DNA from: Aquificaceae bacterium
GTDB lineage: Bacteria; Aquificota; Aquificia; Aquificales; Aquificaceae
Direction: 5' to 3'
Assembly: GCA_027014155.1 (NCBI GenBank)
Contig: JALWEG010000033.1
Coordinates: forward strand, 1-36,982
DNA length: 36,982 nucleotides
In this document: piece after piece, positions 7,836-16,189 of the stretch
How positions within the stretch are numbered: the first letter of the stretch is position 1
Layout: each line of letters begins with the position of its first letter
Notes under the pieces: generated by a model
Database searches by the model: none
What the model saw: only the letters and a program-made list of their open reading frames with translations
Told to the model about the DNA's origin: nothing
Translations under genes and position numbers: made by a program

Positions 7836-9364
7836 AACTTCTTAACTTCTATTCCGTATTTCTGAATTCGGTAATCAAGCTGCCTGAGGGTGTATCCCAG
7901 AAGCTTTGCCGCCCTTGACTTTACGTATCCCGTTTTCTTAAGAGCTTCCTCTATCCTCTCCCTTTCTGTCTTCTCCAGCTCCTGCGGCAGGTTGGAGGGG
8001 GATATATCCGACACTTCAGCGTAAGCGAGTATGTGAGAGGGCAGGTCTCTGTCCCTTATGACACCCTCGTTCATTATCACGAGTCTCTCAACTATGTTTT
8101 CCAGCTCACGCACGTTGCCGTGCCAGGGATATTCCATCAAGGCTCTGACGGCCTCCGGACTCAGACGCACGGACTTGGAGTACTTCCTATTGAACTTCTC
8201 AAGGAAGTGCTCCGCCAGCAGGGGAATGTCCTCCTTCCTTTCCCTGAGGGGCGGCAGGTGTATCGGCACCACGTTTAATCTGTAATACAGGTCCTCTCTG
8301 AACTTACCCTCCCTTACCAACTCCTCAAGGTTCTTGTTGGTGGCGGCTATTATACGAACGTCCACCTTTATGGTCTTATCGCCTCCTAAGCGCTCCACTT
8401 CCTTGTCCTGCAGAACCCTCAAAAGCTTCGCCTGGAGGCTCAGGGGCATGTCCCCTATCTCATCAAGGAAGACGGTACCCCCGTCCGCCAGCTCAAACTT
8501 TCCCTTCTTGCGGGATACCGCTCCGGTAAAGGCTCCCTTCTCGTATCCGAAAAGCTCCGCCTCCAAGAGATTCTCCGGTATGGCGGCACAATTTATGGTT
8601 ATAAAGGGGTTTTCCTTCCTATCGCTGAGTATGTGTATCTTCTTGGCTATGAGGCTCTTTCCCGTCCCGCTCTCTCCCAGTATCAGGACGGTGCTGTCGG
8701 TCTGGGCGACCTTCTTGACCATCTCAAGTAGGGTATTTATCTTCTCACTGACCCCTACAACCCCTTCCATGGAGATATTTCTCTTTAGCTCCTCCGTAAG
8801 AACTTTTTTCTCCTCCTCCCACTGGCGTTCCTTTTCCAAGAGCTCCTCGTTGAGCTTGAGAAACATTCCCAGCAGCGTTCCCACTATCATCAGGGACTCC
8901 AAGCCCTTCTCAACGCTCTCCCTCTGGGAGAAGCTTTTAAACACCGACAGAACGCCTATGACTGAGCCACCCACCTTTATGGGCACCGATATAAAGCTCT
9001 CCGTTCCCTCAAGCCTCTTTGCGATTTGAGTCTTGTTTAAGAAAGAAGAGTCCGAAGAGGAGAGCCTGTTCAGGACTATGGGAAAGCCAGTTTTGAATAC
9101 CTTTCCCGTTATCCCCTCCCCTTTCTTAAACACGCCCCTCTCTATCTCCTCCCTGGTAAAGCCGTAGGCCTTGACTATCCTGAGCACCCTGAGCTTAGGC
9201 TCGTAGAGGGCTATGAAGCTGTGGCGCACGTCCCAGAAGGAGTAGAGGCTCTTTAGCACCTCGTTCAGAGCGGTATCAAGATTGAAACCCCTGCTGAGTA
9301 TCTTGGCTACCTCGTTAACTATACTCAGCTCCTTAATCTCTAAGCTCTTTCTGGCTGCACCCAT
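7832..9364 (-). CDS. sigma-54-dependent transcriptional activator, NifA-like (GAF-AAA+-Fis)
   Basis: A 510-residue activator of RpoN promoters. An N-terminal GAF domain (about 25-170) should sense a small molecule or redox signal. An AAA+ domain (about 200-430) has Walker A GESGTGKS (230-237), the sigma-54 contact loop GAFTGA (277-282), Walker B VFLDEIGD (298-305) and the arginine-finger region LRERKEDIP. A Fis-type helix-turn-helix ends the protein (about 465-505). There is no receiver domain, so it is not a response regulator. No Shine-Dalgarno is visible before the ATG. The targets are unknown; being operonic with sfsA and murI does not imply regulation of them. Confidence 0.93.
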   Translation of the reverse strand: MGAARKSLEIKELSIVNEVAKILSRGFNLDTALNEVLKSLYSFWDVRHSFIALYEPKLRVLRIVKAYGFTREEIERGVFKKGEGITGKVFKTGFPIVLNRLSSSDSSFLNKTQIAKRLEGTESFISVPIKVGGSVIGVLSVFKSFSQRESVEKGLESLMIVGTLLGMFLKLNEELLEKERQWEEEKKVLTEELKRNISMEGVVGVSEKINTLLEMVKKVAQTDSTVLILGESGTGKSLIAKKIHILSDRKENPFITINCAAIPENLLEAELFGYEKGAFTGAVSRKKGKFELADGGTVFLDEIGDMPLSLQAKLLRVLQDKEVERLGGDKTIKVDVRIIAATNKNLEELVREGKFREDLYYRLNVVPIHLPPLRERKEDIPLLAEHFLEKFNRKYSKSVRLSPEAVRALMEYPWHGNVRELENIVERLVIMNEGVIRDRDLPSHILAYAEVSDISPSNLPQELEKTERERIEEALKKTGYVKSRAAKLLGYTLRQLDYRIQKYGIEVKKF

Positions 9365-9385
9365 TATGTTTAGATAATTTCTATT

Positions 9386-9730
9386 TTATCCCTCGTCCAG
9401 AGGTGTGCACCTGTTTATAGCTCCAAAGCATTCTGGACACACGTCAAAGAATACCTGAAGGCCGAGGCCGCCCAGCAGCATGTTCACCTGAGTTATTACC
9501 AAGTTCTCCTGCCTGTCCGGGAGTATCTGAAACTCCTCAAGGGTCTGGCCGCAGGAGGTTTGCCCCTCGCCCTCTCCCAGCTTGTGAAATACGAAGACGA
9601 GCCTCTTGGTTCTCCTGCACTTCATCCAGACGGGCTTTAGATTCAAGATAACGAAGTTTATCTTCTTCTGCGGGTCCGCAAGCTTCGCCTTCTGAACCAA
9701 CTTTTCCAATCTATCGGGATTTGATGCCAT
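9386..9730 (-). CDS. hypothetical Cys-containing protein (114 aa)
   Basis: A 114-residue protein of unknown family. The central region KKINFVILNLKPVWMKCRRT looks like a beta-strand plus turn. Cys occur at MKCRR, TSCGQT and a C-terminal CPECFGAINRC cluster, which suggests a metal or Fe-S site. I set the start at ATG 9730 because AGGAGG lies 7 nt upstream; the open frame runs 44 codons further but looks non-coding there. It is divergent from phhB with a 116-nt gap that holds no other gene I can see. Confidence 0.7.
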   Translation of the reverse strand: MASNPDRLEKLVQKAKLADPQKKINFVILNLKPVWMKCRRTKRLVFVFHKLGEGEGQTSCGQTLEEFQILPDRQENLVITQVNMLLGGLGLQVFFDVCPECFGAINRCTPLDEG

Positions 9731-9846
9731 TTTTCCGCCTCCTGAAAGTAAATTCTCTACCACCTTTAACCCCCTTTCTATGGCAAAGGTCAAGGTGAGC
9801 CTCCTCAGGAGAGCTATCTTACACCAGTAAACAGGAGGTATGAGTG

Positions 9847-10143
9847 ATGGAGGACAAAACACTCTTGAGTCAAGAGGAACTGCAAAAGGAGTTGAAAGAG
9901 TTAGATGGCTGGAGCAGAGAGTTCAAGTGCATAAGCAGGCGTTTTTACATAGAGGATTGGGCGCAGATAACCCGATTTATAAAACATATAGCTCAGGTGA
10001 TAGAGGAGACCAACCACCACCCGGATATAGTCTTCCATACGGCGACCAAGACGATAACCGTGTCCACAACAACCCACAGCGAAGGCGGGATAACGAGGGC
10101 AGACATTCATCTCGCGAGAAGGCTTAACGAGTTTTTTGAGTAA
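9847..10143 (+). CDS. phhB: pterin-4a-carbinolamine dehydratase
   Basis: A 98-residue PCD/DCoH family enzyme that dehydrates 4a-hydroxytetrahydropterin. The family motif ETNHHPDIVF, with the catalytic His pair, sits at about residues 55-64, and the strand VSTTTHSEGGIT and final helix match the fold. ATG 9847 has AGGAGG 8 nt upstream; a GTG 3 nt earlier is the alternative. No aromatic amino-acid hydroxylase is in the window. It is followed after 10 nt by aroA. Confidence 0.92.
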   Translation: MEDKTLLSQEELQKELKELDGWSREFKCISRRFYIEDWAQITRFIKHIAQVIEETNHHPDIVFHTATKTITVSTTTHSEGGITRADIHLARRLNEFFE

Positions 10144-10146
10144 AAT
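10141..10146 (+). promoter_or_regulatory. -10-like element 7 nt before aroA
   Basis: TAAAAT overlaps the phhB stop codon and lies 7 nt before the aroA ATG. There is no Shine-Dalgarno in front of aroA. A transcript starting from this box would be nearly leaderless. No clear -35 was found. Confidence 0.3.
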
Positions 10147-10153
10147 CTTCTGA

Positions 10154-11443
10154 ATGCAGATAACTAAGGTAAAGAGCGTAGGGGGAAGCCTCAGAGTTCC
10201 TTCCGATAAGTCCATCTCCCACAGAGCACTGATTCTGGGCGCGATAGCTTCGGGCAGGACACGGGTGAGCAAGTGGCTCAGCTCCGCAGACACCAGAGCG
10301 ACCCTGGAAGTCCTGAGGAAGTTGGGAACCGAGATTACCCAAGAGGGGGACACCGTCCTGATTGAAGGTAAAGATTACCGATTTACAGAACCCTCGGACG
10401 TGCTTGACGCGCGAAACTCCGGCACTACCGCGAGGTTGATAAGCGGAGTCCTCTCCACCCAGAGCTTCTTCAGCGTGATAACGGGGGACGAAAGTTTGAA
10501 AGAGAGACCCATGCTGCGGGTGGTTGAACCTCTCAGGCAGATGGGAGCCAGCATAGACGGTAGGGAGAAGGGAAACAAGCTTCCTATAGCGATAAGGGGT
10601 GCCCGGTTGAAGGGTATATCCTTCTTCAACAAAAGGGCCTCGGCGCAGGTAAAGTCCGCCCTCCTTTTGGCTGGACTAAGAGCCGAGGGAATTACCGAGG
10701 TGGTAGAGCCTACGCTGTCAAGAGACCACACCGAGAGGATGCTGAGGCTCTTCGGCGTTCAGGTGGAGACCATAGCGCAGGAGAAGGGACACATAGTAAA
10801 GCTCAGAGGGGGACAAAGGGTGCACGCGGCGGAGGTTTTCTGTCCTGCAGACCCTTCCTCGGCGGCCTTCTTTATAGCTTTAACGGCCTTGGTAGAGGAG
10901 GGAGAACTTCTCCTCAAAGAGGTGCTGATTAACCCCACGAGGGACGGCTTTCTGCGCAAGGCCATGGAGATGGGTGCCCACATAGAGATGTTAGAGGTCA
11001 GGGAGACCTCCATGGAGCCGGTGGCCGACATCTTGGTAAGGTCCGGAAGCAGGTTAAAGGCCGTAGAGGTCAGACCCGACGAGGTTCCCTCCCTGATAGA
11101 CGAGATACCCATCTTGGCGGTAATGATGGCTAAGGCGGAAGGGGTGTCGGTGGTAAGGGGAGCCAAGGAGCTGAGGGTAAAGGAAAGCGACAGGATAAGG
11201 GCCGTTGTGGAGAACTTGAGAAGTATGGGGGTAAAGGTAGAGGAGTTTGAGGACGGCTTCGCCGTGGAGGGACAGGAAAGTTTAAAGGGAGCGAAGATAA
11301 GGACTTACTCAGACCACAGAATAGCTATGGCCTTCTCCGTGGCAGGTTTGGTTGCCGAGGGAGAGACCATCATAGATGATATTAAGTGTGTCCAGATTTC
11401 CTACCCGGACTTTTACAGGGATTTAACTATCGTTTCTCTATAG
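10154..11443 (+). CDS. aroA: 3-phosphoshikimate 1-carboxyvinyltransferase (EPSP synthase)
   Basis: A 429-residue shikimate-pathway enzyme that joins PEP to shikimate-3-phosphate. Conserved parts are present: SVGGSLRVPSDKSISHRALI at the N-terminus, DARNSGTTARL (about 80-90), the SRDHTERML motif, DEVPSLIDEIP and the LRVKESDRI motif, then YSDHRIAMAF near the end. Length and order match the bacterial enzyme, and the GxxGTT-like stretch reads NSGTTA. Its end overlaps the convergent hlyD-like gene by 17 nt, leaving no room for separate terminators. Confidence 0.97.
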   Translation: MQITKVKSVGGSLRVPSDKSISHRALILGAIASGRTRVSKWLSSADTRATLEVLRKLGTEITQEGDTVLIEGKDYRFTEPSDVLDARNSGTTARLISGVLSTQSFFSVITGDESLKERPMLRVVEPLRQMGASIDGREKGNKLPIAIRGARLKGISFFNKRASAQVKSALLLAGLRAEGITEVVEPTLSRDHTERMLRLFGVQVETIAQEKGHIVKLRGGQRVHAAEVFCPADPSSAAFFIALTALVEEGELLLKEVLINPTRDGFLRKAMEMGAHIEMLEVRETSMEPVADILVRSGSRLKAVEVRPDEVPSLIDEIPILAVMMAKAEGVSVVRGAKELRVKESDRIRAVVENLRSMGVKVEEFEDGFAVEGQESLKGAKIRTYSDHRIAMAFSVAGLVAEGETIIDDIKCVQISYPDFYRDLTIVSL

Positions 11444-12512
11444 CCACCTCCGCTCCAAAGCCCACCCTGAGAAGCTCTCTCTTCCCTTTGGTTATCTCTA
11501 TCCTTACCGGAACCCTTTGAGCCACCTTGGTAAACTCCCCGGCGGTTATATCCCTCGGAATCAGAGCGAACTTGGAAGCCGTTGCCATATTAATCACCGA
11601 AACCACACCCTCGTAATCCTCGTGCGGCAGAGCGTCAACCTTTATGTAAACCCTGTTGCCTTCTTTCACCCCTTCCAGCTTGTTCTCTTCAAGCAAAACC
11701 AATATGTAAATGTCCTCGGGATTCAGAAGTGAGTACACGTATTGGCCCGGCCTGACCACCTCACCCTCTTTGAGGAACTCCTTCACCACAACCCCGTCAA
11801 AAGGCGCCCTTAGCTCCGTCTCCTTTAGCATATCTTCCAAGTCTTCCAGCCGCTTGAGCAGGGATAGCCTTCTCTCCTGCAGAGCCTCTATCCTCTTTTC
11901 CAGAGACGTTAAAGCCTTGTAGGAGACCTCAATAACCTCCCTCTGCCTGAGCAAAGACTCCTTCAACCTTAGAGCCGCCTCCCTCTCCTTGAGAAGCCTC
12001 TTCTTACCCGTGTCAATCTCCTCAAACCTGCGTGCCGGCACAACGCCCTTAGAGTAAAGCTCCTTGAACCTGCTCCAGTCCTTATCCAGCTGAGCAATCT
12101 CCGCCTCTAAGGCCTCTATCCTGCTTTGCGCCTGTGCCACCCTGCTGTCTATGACGGAAAGTCTCTTATCAAGCTCTTCCCTTTGCCGCTCCCGCTCCAC
12201 AACGAGAGCCTCTCTCTCCCTTTCCAGAGCACTTATCTGATGCCTTAGCTGAGCAATTTTTAAACTAAGCTCCCTGTCCTCCAGCTTGGCCAGAATCTCT
12301 CCCCTCTTTACCCTCTCCCCTTCCTTCTTATACAGCTTCACCACCCTGCCGCCTACCCTCTTGTAGGCGAGGTTGACCAAGGAGTCGCTCTCCACGAAGG
12401 CGGCGTTGCTGACTGCATGGGACAGCCTGTAGCCGACCCACTTAACCCCCCAGATTCCCGACAGGATTAAAACAACAGCGAGAAGCGTTGCCCCTAAGAC
12501 CTTACTCTTCAT
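11427..12512 (-). CDS. HlyD-family periplasmic adaptor (membrane fusion protein)
   Basis: A 361-residue adaptor for tripartite export pumps. One N-terminal membrane helix (about residues 5-25) is followed by a half lipoyl domain (VVKLYKKEGERVKRGEILAKLEDRE), a long coiled coil (about 75-215, rich in Glu, Arg and Leu) and the second lipoyl half (LRAPFDGVVVKEFLKEGEVVRPGQYV), then the beta-barrel region. This is the EmrA/HlyD layout. It starts inside the end of the TolC-like gene (11-nt overlap). No ABC, MFS or RND transporter follows; the next gene on this side is the opposing aroA. Confidence 0.91.
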   Translation of the reverse strand: MKSKVLGATLLAVVLILSGIWGVKWVGYRLSHAVSNAAFVESDSLVNLAYKRVGGRVVKLYKKEGERVKRGEILAKLEDRELSLKIAQLRHQISALEREREALVVERERQREELDKRLSVIDSRVAQAQSRIEALEAEIAQLDKDWSRFKELYSKGVVPARRFEEIDTGKKRLLKEREAALRLKESLLRQREVIEVSYKALTSLEKRIEALQERRLSLLKRLEDLEDMLKETELRAPFDGVVVKEFLKEGEVVRPGQYVYSLLNPEDIYILVLLEENKLEGVKEGNRVYIKVDALPHEDYEGVVSVINMATASKFALIPRDITAGEFTKVAQRVPVRIEITKGKRELLRVGFGAEVAIEKR

Positions 12513-13773
12513 ATCCTACTTCCTCTAAAAGCTTTAACTTCAATCGCAAGAGTTGATACCTGTTTACCTCAAGGGACTTTAAGGCGGAGGTTAGATAGCT
12601 CTGAGCGTCAATCACCTCCGTATTGGTTCCCAGGCCGGCTCTGTATTTCTCCTTCGCTATCCTCAGGTGCTCTTTAGCCTCCTTCAGCCTTACCCTTGAA
12701 AGCTCCAACCTCTGGCGAGCCGCCTTTATATCCTCAAGGATTCCCTCTATGGATAGCTTGAGCCTACGCTCTGTGTCTTCCTTGAGTAGCGTTTGTATCC
12801 GCTCGTCCCTTTTGGAAATCTCCAAGGCGTGAAACCTGCCTTTACCGCTAAAGAGGTTCCAGCGCAGGGATAAGGAAATCATGTATACGTCGTTGGGAAA
12901 CACGTTGCTCTCCCTGCTGTGCTGGATAACTCCCCTGAGGGAGAGGCTGGGGAGGAAGGCAGAGCGCACCAGCCTTACCCCCTCCTGGGAAGCTCGCAGG
13001 CCTTCTCTGAGTGCCCCAAAGACCGCCCTATTCCTCTTGGCGAGCTTCAGAAGCTCTTCCGGACTCCTGTCCGAAAGGTCGTAGATGTCCTCTTGCCCCA
13101 CATCTTCAACGTCCCTGACCTTGAGTCCCGATAGATAAGACAACAGCTCTAAGGCTTTTCTGTAATCCGCCTCGGTTGAGGCTATCTTCTCCTTTATCTG
13201 ATGGAGCTTTACCTTGGTCTCAAGTATGTCCTTGAGAGCCACAACTCCCTGAGCGTAAAGCTCTTTAACGTCCCTTAGATGTGCCTCAACGCTCTCCCTC
13301 TGCTTGTTGTATACGTCCAGCAGAGCCTTCAGTTGCAGCGCGCTAAAGTAGGCGTCCCTAACCCGAGATACCAGCTCCCTCTCTTTTTCTCTCAACATAA
13401 ACTCCTGCGCCCTCTCCCTTATCTTTGCGATGCGGTATCGGCTCAGCTTAACCGGATTGTAAATCTCTTGGGATAGCACCAGCACATACTTGGGATAAAC
13501 TTCCCTTGAGAATATAAGCTCCTGAGGCGGTGTGTTGGGAAGCAGAGGAAAGAGGATACTCTGCTCTTTTGTGAAGTTCAGGGACAATTCGGCATTCACC
13601 TGCGGCAGCAGCTCGCTGAAGCTCTTTTTTCTCTCCAAGGCAGATTTATCCCTCTCTAACCTCTGGACTCTTATATTCAGGTTCTTCTCTAAGGCTCCGT
13701 GCTGGACCTGCTCAAGGCTTACGGAGAAGCCCGGTGCGGCAACCCACAAAAGTATAAGTAGGAATATAGCCAT
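12502..13773 (-). CDS. TolC-family outer-membrane efflux channel
   Basis: An outer-membrane factor, 423 residues from ATG 13773. The signal peptide MAIFLLILLWVAAPGFS leads into two OEP repeats of long amphipathic helices. Typical phrases include VRDAYFSALQLKALLDVYNKQRE, LYAQGVVALKDILETKVKL and a Tyr-rich RYQLLRLKLKLLEEVG end. The frame is open further up, with an ATG at 13830 (19 more residues) overlapping nothing essential. I prefer 13773 because it starts directly at the signal peptide and has TATAAT 15 nt upstream. It precedes the HlyD-like gene and together they lack an inner-membrane pump partner here. Confidence 0.86.
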   Translation of the reverse strand: MAIFLLILLWVAAPGFSVSLEQVQHGALEKNLNIRVQRLERDKSALERKKSFSELLPQVNAELSLNFTKEQSILFPLLPNTPPQELIFSREVYPKYVLVLSQEIYNPVKLSRYRIAKIRERAQEFMLREKERELVSRVRDAYFSALQLKALLDVYNKQRESVEAHLRDVKELYAQGVVALKDILETKVKLHQIKEKIASTEADYRKALELLSYLSGLKVRDVEDVGQEDIYDLSDRSPEELLKLAKRNRAVFGALREGLRASQEGVRLVRSAFLPSLSLRGVIQHSRESNVFPNDVYMISLSLRWNLFSGKGRFHALEISKRDERIQTLLKEDTERRLKLSIEGILEDIKAARQRLELSRVRLKEAKEHLRIAKEKYRAGLGTNTEVIDAQSYLTSALKSLEVNRYQLLRLKLKLLEEVGYEE

Positions 13774-13788
13774 GAGTCCCAGAGAAGA

Positions 13789-13794
13789 ATTATA
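13789..13794 (-). promoter_or_regulatory. perfect -10 box upstream of the TolC-like gene
   Basis: TATAAT on the minus strand, 15 nt before the preferred ATG, would give a leader of about 8 nt. No good -35 at 16-18 nt spacing; TTGAGA lies 20 nt away. This supports the shorter start. Confidence 0.35.
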
Positions 13795-13853
13795 CTCCCA
13801 TCGCTGGAGGCCTCTCTCAAGCTTCTCCATCACGGCGAAGGCGATAGCTGTAA

Positions 13854-13859
13854 GATAAT
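13854..13859 (+). promoter_or_regulatory. -10-like element 8 nt before the biotin carboxylase start
   Basis: GATAAT lies 8 nt before ATG 13868, and no Shine-Dalgarno is present. The pattern suggests a leaderless or nearly leaderless transcript. No -35 recognised. Confidence 0.3.
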
Positions 13860-13867
13860 CTTCTATT

Positions 13868-15301
13868 ATGTTCAGAAAGATACTGGTGGCCAACCGGGGA
13901 GAGATTGCGGTAAGGATTATTAGAGCTTGCAGAGAGTTAGGCATAGAGTCCGCGGCCATATACTCGGAGGCGGACGTGCGCTCCCTTCACGTTAAGAAGG
14001 CCGACGAGGCTTACCTTATATCGGGAGACCCGATAAGAGCCTACCTTGATTACGTCAAGATAGTTGACCTGGCAAGGCAGATAAGAGCGGACGCCATACA
14101 CCCCGGCTACGGATTCCTCGCCGAGAATGCGGACTTCGCGAGATACTGCAGGAGGAGGGGGATAACCTTCATAGGTCCCACTCCGGAGCAGATAGACACC
14201 TTTGGGGACAAGGTAAAGGCGAAGAAGGTGATGGCGGAGGCCGGTCTTCCGGTAGTTCCCGGTGTGGCAGAACCCATAACCGACACAGAGGAGGCGCTGA
14301 AGGTAGCCAAGGAGATAGGCTTTCCCGTAATGCTCAAGGCCGCATACGGGGGAGGCGGCAGGGGAATGAGGATAGTGTGGAAGGAGGAGGAGCTAAAGCC
14401 CGCCTTTGAGTCTGCCTACAGGGAGGCGGAGACCTTCTTCGGTAAGGGGGACATATTCATAGAGAAGTATCTTGACAACCCTAAGCATATAGAGGTTCAG
14501 GTCTTGGGGGACAAGTACGGGAACATAATCCACCTGGGAGAGAGGGACTGCTCAATCCAGCGCAGACACCAAAAGCTCATAGAGATAGCCCCCTCACCCG
14601 CGCTCCCGAAAGATATAAGAATGAAGATTCTCGGAAACGCCGTCAGAGCGCTCATGAAGGTGGGCTACGAGAATGCGGGCACCTTAGAGTTTTTGGTAGA
14701 TACCAAGACGGGAAATTACTACTTCATAGAGATGAACACCCGCCTGCAGGTGGAACACACCATAACCGAGACCATAACGGGCGTTGACATAGTAGAGATG
14801 ATGATTAGGATAGCGGCGGGAGAGCCGCTCCCATACCTGCAGAGCGATATAGGTTTCAGGGGATACGCCATAGAGTTCAGGATAAACGCGGAAGACCCCA
14901 AAAAGAATTTCGCTCCGGCACCCGGCAAGCTTACAGCCTACTACTCCCCCGGCGGTCCCGGTGTAAGGATAGACGCCGGTGTGTATAAGGACTACATAAT
15001 CCCCCCCTTCTACGACTCCATGATTGCCAAGATGACCGTTTGGGGATTGACGTGGGAAAAAACGGTGGCGAGAGCCAGGAGAGCCTTGGACGAGTTCCTG
15101 ATAAGGGGTGTTCCCACCAATATATCCCTCTACAGAGAGATAACCAGAGACCCCGACTTCCTTAAAGGCGAGTTCGGAGTCAAGTTCTTAGAGGAGAAGC
15201 TCAGAAGCAACGAGTACGATTTTGAGATAGAGGGCGAAAAGCCCTTAGAAGACGTGGTGTTGGCCATCTCCGCCGCCATAGCCGCCCACTACGGCCTATA
15301 G
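13868..15301 (+). CDS. pycA: biotin carboxylase subunit, probably pyruvate carboxylase subunit A
   Basis: A 477-residue ATP-grasp enzyme that carboxylates biotin on a partner carrier. The N-terminal biotin-carboxylase domain reads KILVANRGEIAVRIIRACRE. The ATP-binding Gly-rich loop AAYGGGGRGMRIV is at about 158-170. IEVQVLGDKYGN, GERDCSIQRRHQK and the catalytic ETEITG-like region NTRLQVEHTITETITG are intact. The length and the C-terminal AISAAIAAHYG tail fit the PycA-type subunit of two-part pyruvate carboxylases. AccC of acetyl-CoA carboxylase and the 2-oxoglutarate carboxylase small subunit (CfiB) are close relatives in Aquificaceae and cannot be excluded by eye. The partner subunit is not in the window. 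Confidence 0.85.
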   Translation: MFRKILVANRGEIAVRIIRACRELGIESAAIYSEADVRSLHVKKADEAYLISGDPIRAYLDYVKIVDLARQIRADAIHPGYGFLAENADFARYCRRRGITFIGPTPEQIDTFGDKVKAKKVMAEAGLPVVPGVAEPITDTEEALKVAKEIGFPVMLKAAYGGGGRGMRIVWKEEELKPAFESAYREAETFFGKGDIFIEKYLDNPKHIEVQVLGDKYGNIIHLGERDCSIQRRHQKLIEIAPSPALPKDIRMKILGNAVRALMKVGYENAGTLEFLVDTKTGNYYFIEMNTRLQVEHTITETITGVDIVEMMIRIAAGEPLPYLQSDIGFRGYAIEFRINAEDPKKNFAPAPGKLTAYYSPGGPGVRIDAGVYKDYIIPPFYDSMIAKMTVWGLTWEKTVARARRALDEFLIRGVPTNISLYREITRDPDFLKGEFGVKFLEEKLRSNEYDFEIEGEKPLEDVVLAISAAIAAHYGL

Positions 15302-16050
15302 ACCACCTTCGCCGGCTCGCTCCTGCCGCCTAAAGGATTTATCGCTATTACCTCGTAGGTGGTCGTTCCCTCAGGAAGCTTTCCTACAAAGGAATTGCCT
15401 CGGGTTCTATAAACCTCCCTTCCGTTCTTATAGACCACGTACTCAAGGCTTTCCTTCAGGCTCCAGACTAAGATTAGCTTGTCCTGGGACACTACCAACT
15501 CAAGGTTTTTCGGTGGCTCCGGTCTGGGAATCGGCTTGGGGGATACACAGAAGTTATAAGGGGGACTCTCCCTCTTTCCCATCACACCCGTTATCGCATA
15601 GCACCTCTTGACGTAATCCCGCTCCAGTCTGAGGGTCTCTCTCCTTACCTCTCTTTCGCTCTCAAGTATGAGATTGTCCTCCTTGAGCTCGTATAGATTC
15701 CATCGCCGAAATCCCCTCAGCGCCAGCTCCACGTGCTCCCCACGGCGCTTAATTTCAACCTCAGGTGTTAAGGTCAGCGCTTCCTCCACACAGACCCTTG
15801 CATCGGATTTGCCAGGCGATTTAACCTTAAAACAATCTTTACCTGAGACCATTTTTAAATAGTAATTTCCATGTTTTTTAAATCCTTTTACCGTTATATT
15901 ATCTTCTTTTGGTATCACATACACGTAAGCTCCTATTCTTTTTACATCAAACTTCGGTTTTAACGGCGGTTTTGGACTTTTTTTTATTCCGCATGAGAGT
16001 ATAATTGGGATTATAAGCAAAACCAAAAGCCTAACGGTTTTTACGACCAT
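15289..16050 (-). CDS. lipoprotein with C-terminal fibronectin-III-like domain
   Basis: A 253-residue exported lipoprotein of unknown function. The signal ends in a lipobox (IILS before C20), and CGIKKSPKPPLKPK after it gives a Pro/Lys-rich linker. The last ~80 residues (from EPPKNLELVVSQDKLILVWSL to the end) have the strand pattern of a fibronectin type III domain, ending in YEVIAINPLGGRSEPAKV. The open frame extends to 16089, but ATG 16050 starts the signal peptide properly. Base composition of the first half is more AT-rich than the surroundings. The end overlaps the biotin carboxylase gene by 13 nt. Confidence 0.75.
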   Translation of the reverse strand: MVVKTVRLLVLLIIPIILSCGIKKSPKPPLKPKFDVKRIGAYVYVIPKEDNITVKGFKKHGNYYLKMVSGKDCFKVKSPGKSDARVCVEEALTLTPEVEIKRRGEHVELALRGFRRWNLYELKEDNLILESEREVRRETLRLERDYVKRCYAITGVMGKRESPPYNFCVSPKPIPRPEPPKNLELVVSQDKLILVWSLKESLEYVVYKNGREVYRTRGNSFVGKLPEGTTTYEVIAINPLGGRSEPAKVVYRP

Positions 16051-16078
16051 ACTTATATGATACTCTTGGATAAAGAAC

Positions 16079-16107
16079 TTGACAATCATACTTTTATGGT
16101 TTAAATT
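16079..16107 (+). promoter_or_regulatory. putative promoter of the kamA-like gene
   Basis: Perfect TTGACA (16079-16084), 17-nt spacer, TAAATT (16102-16107, four of six consensus bases). The predicted transcript has a 75-nt leader with two hairpins (see 16115-16157) and a strong Shine-Dalgarno AAAGGAGGTG before ATG 16190. Confidence 0.5.
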
Positions 16108-16114
16108 TAAATGC

Positions 16115-16157
16115 GCCTATCGTAGGCCTGCATAGCTCAAAATCTCTTAAAAGATTT
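16115..16157 (+). other. two small hairpins in the kamA-like leader
   Basis: The first hairpin is GCCTA/TAGGC with a 3-nt loop (16115-16127). The second is AAATCT/AGATTT with a 6-nt loop (16140-16157), followed by a T-rich run (16160-16169). The second hairpin is AU-only, so an intrinsic terminator would be weak. No known riboswitch motif is recognised. Confidence 0.35.
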
Positions 16158-16189
16158 GCTTTTTGTTTTGTACTTAAAGGAGGTGCGGT

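Noticed and set aside
8334-9029. 231-aa plus-strand ORF
   Set aside because: Antisense shadow of the sigma-54 activator, Ser-rich without domain features.
16140-16169. Intrinsic terminator before the KamA-like gene
   Set aside because: The stem is only 6 bp and mostly A-T, and it lies in the leader of a gene with a strong ribosome site.
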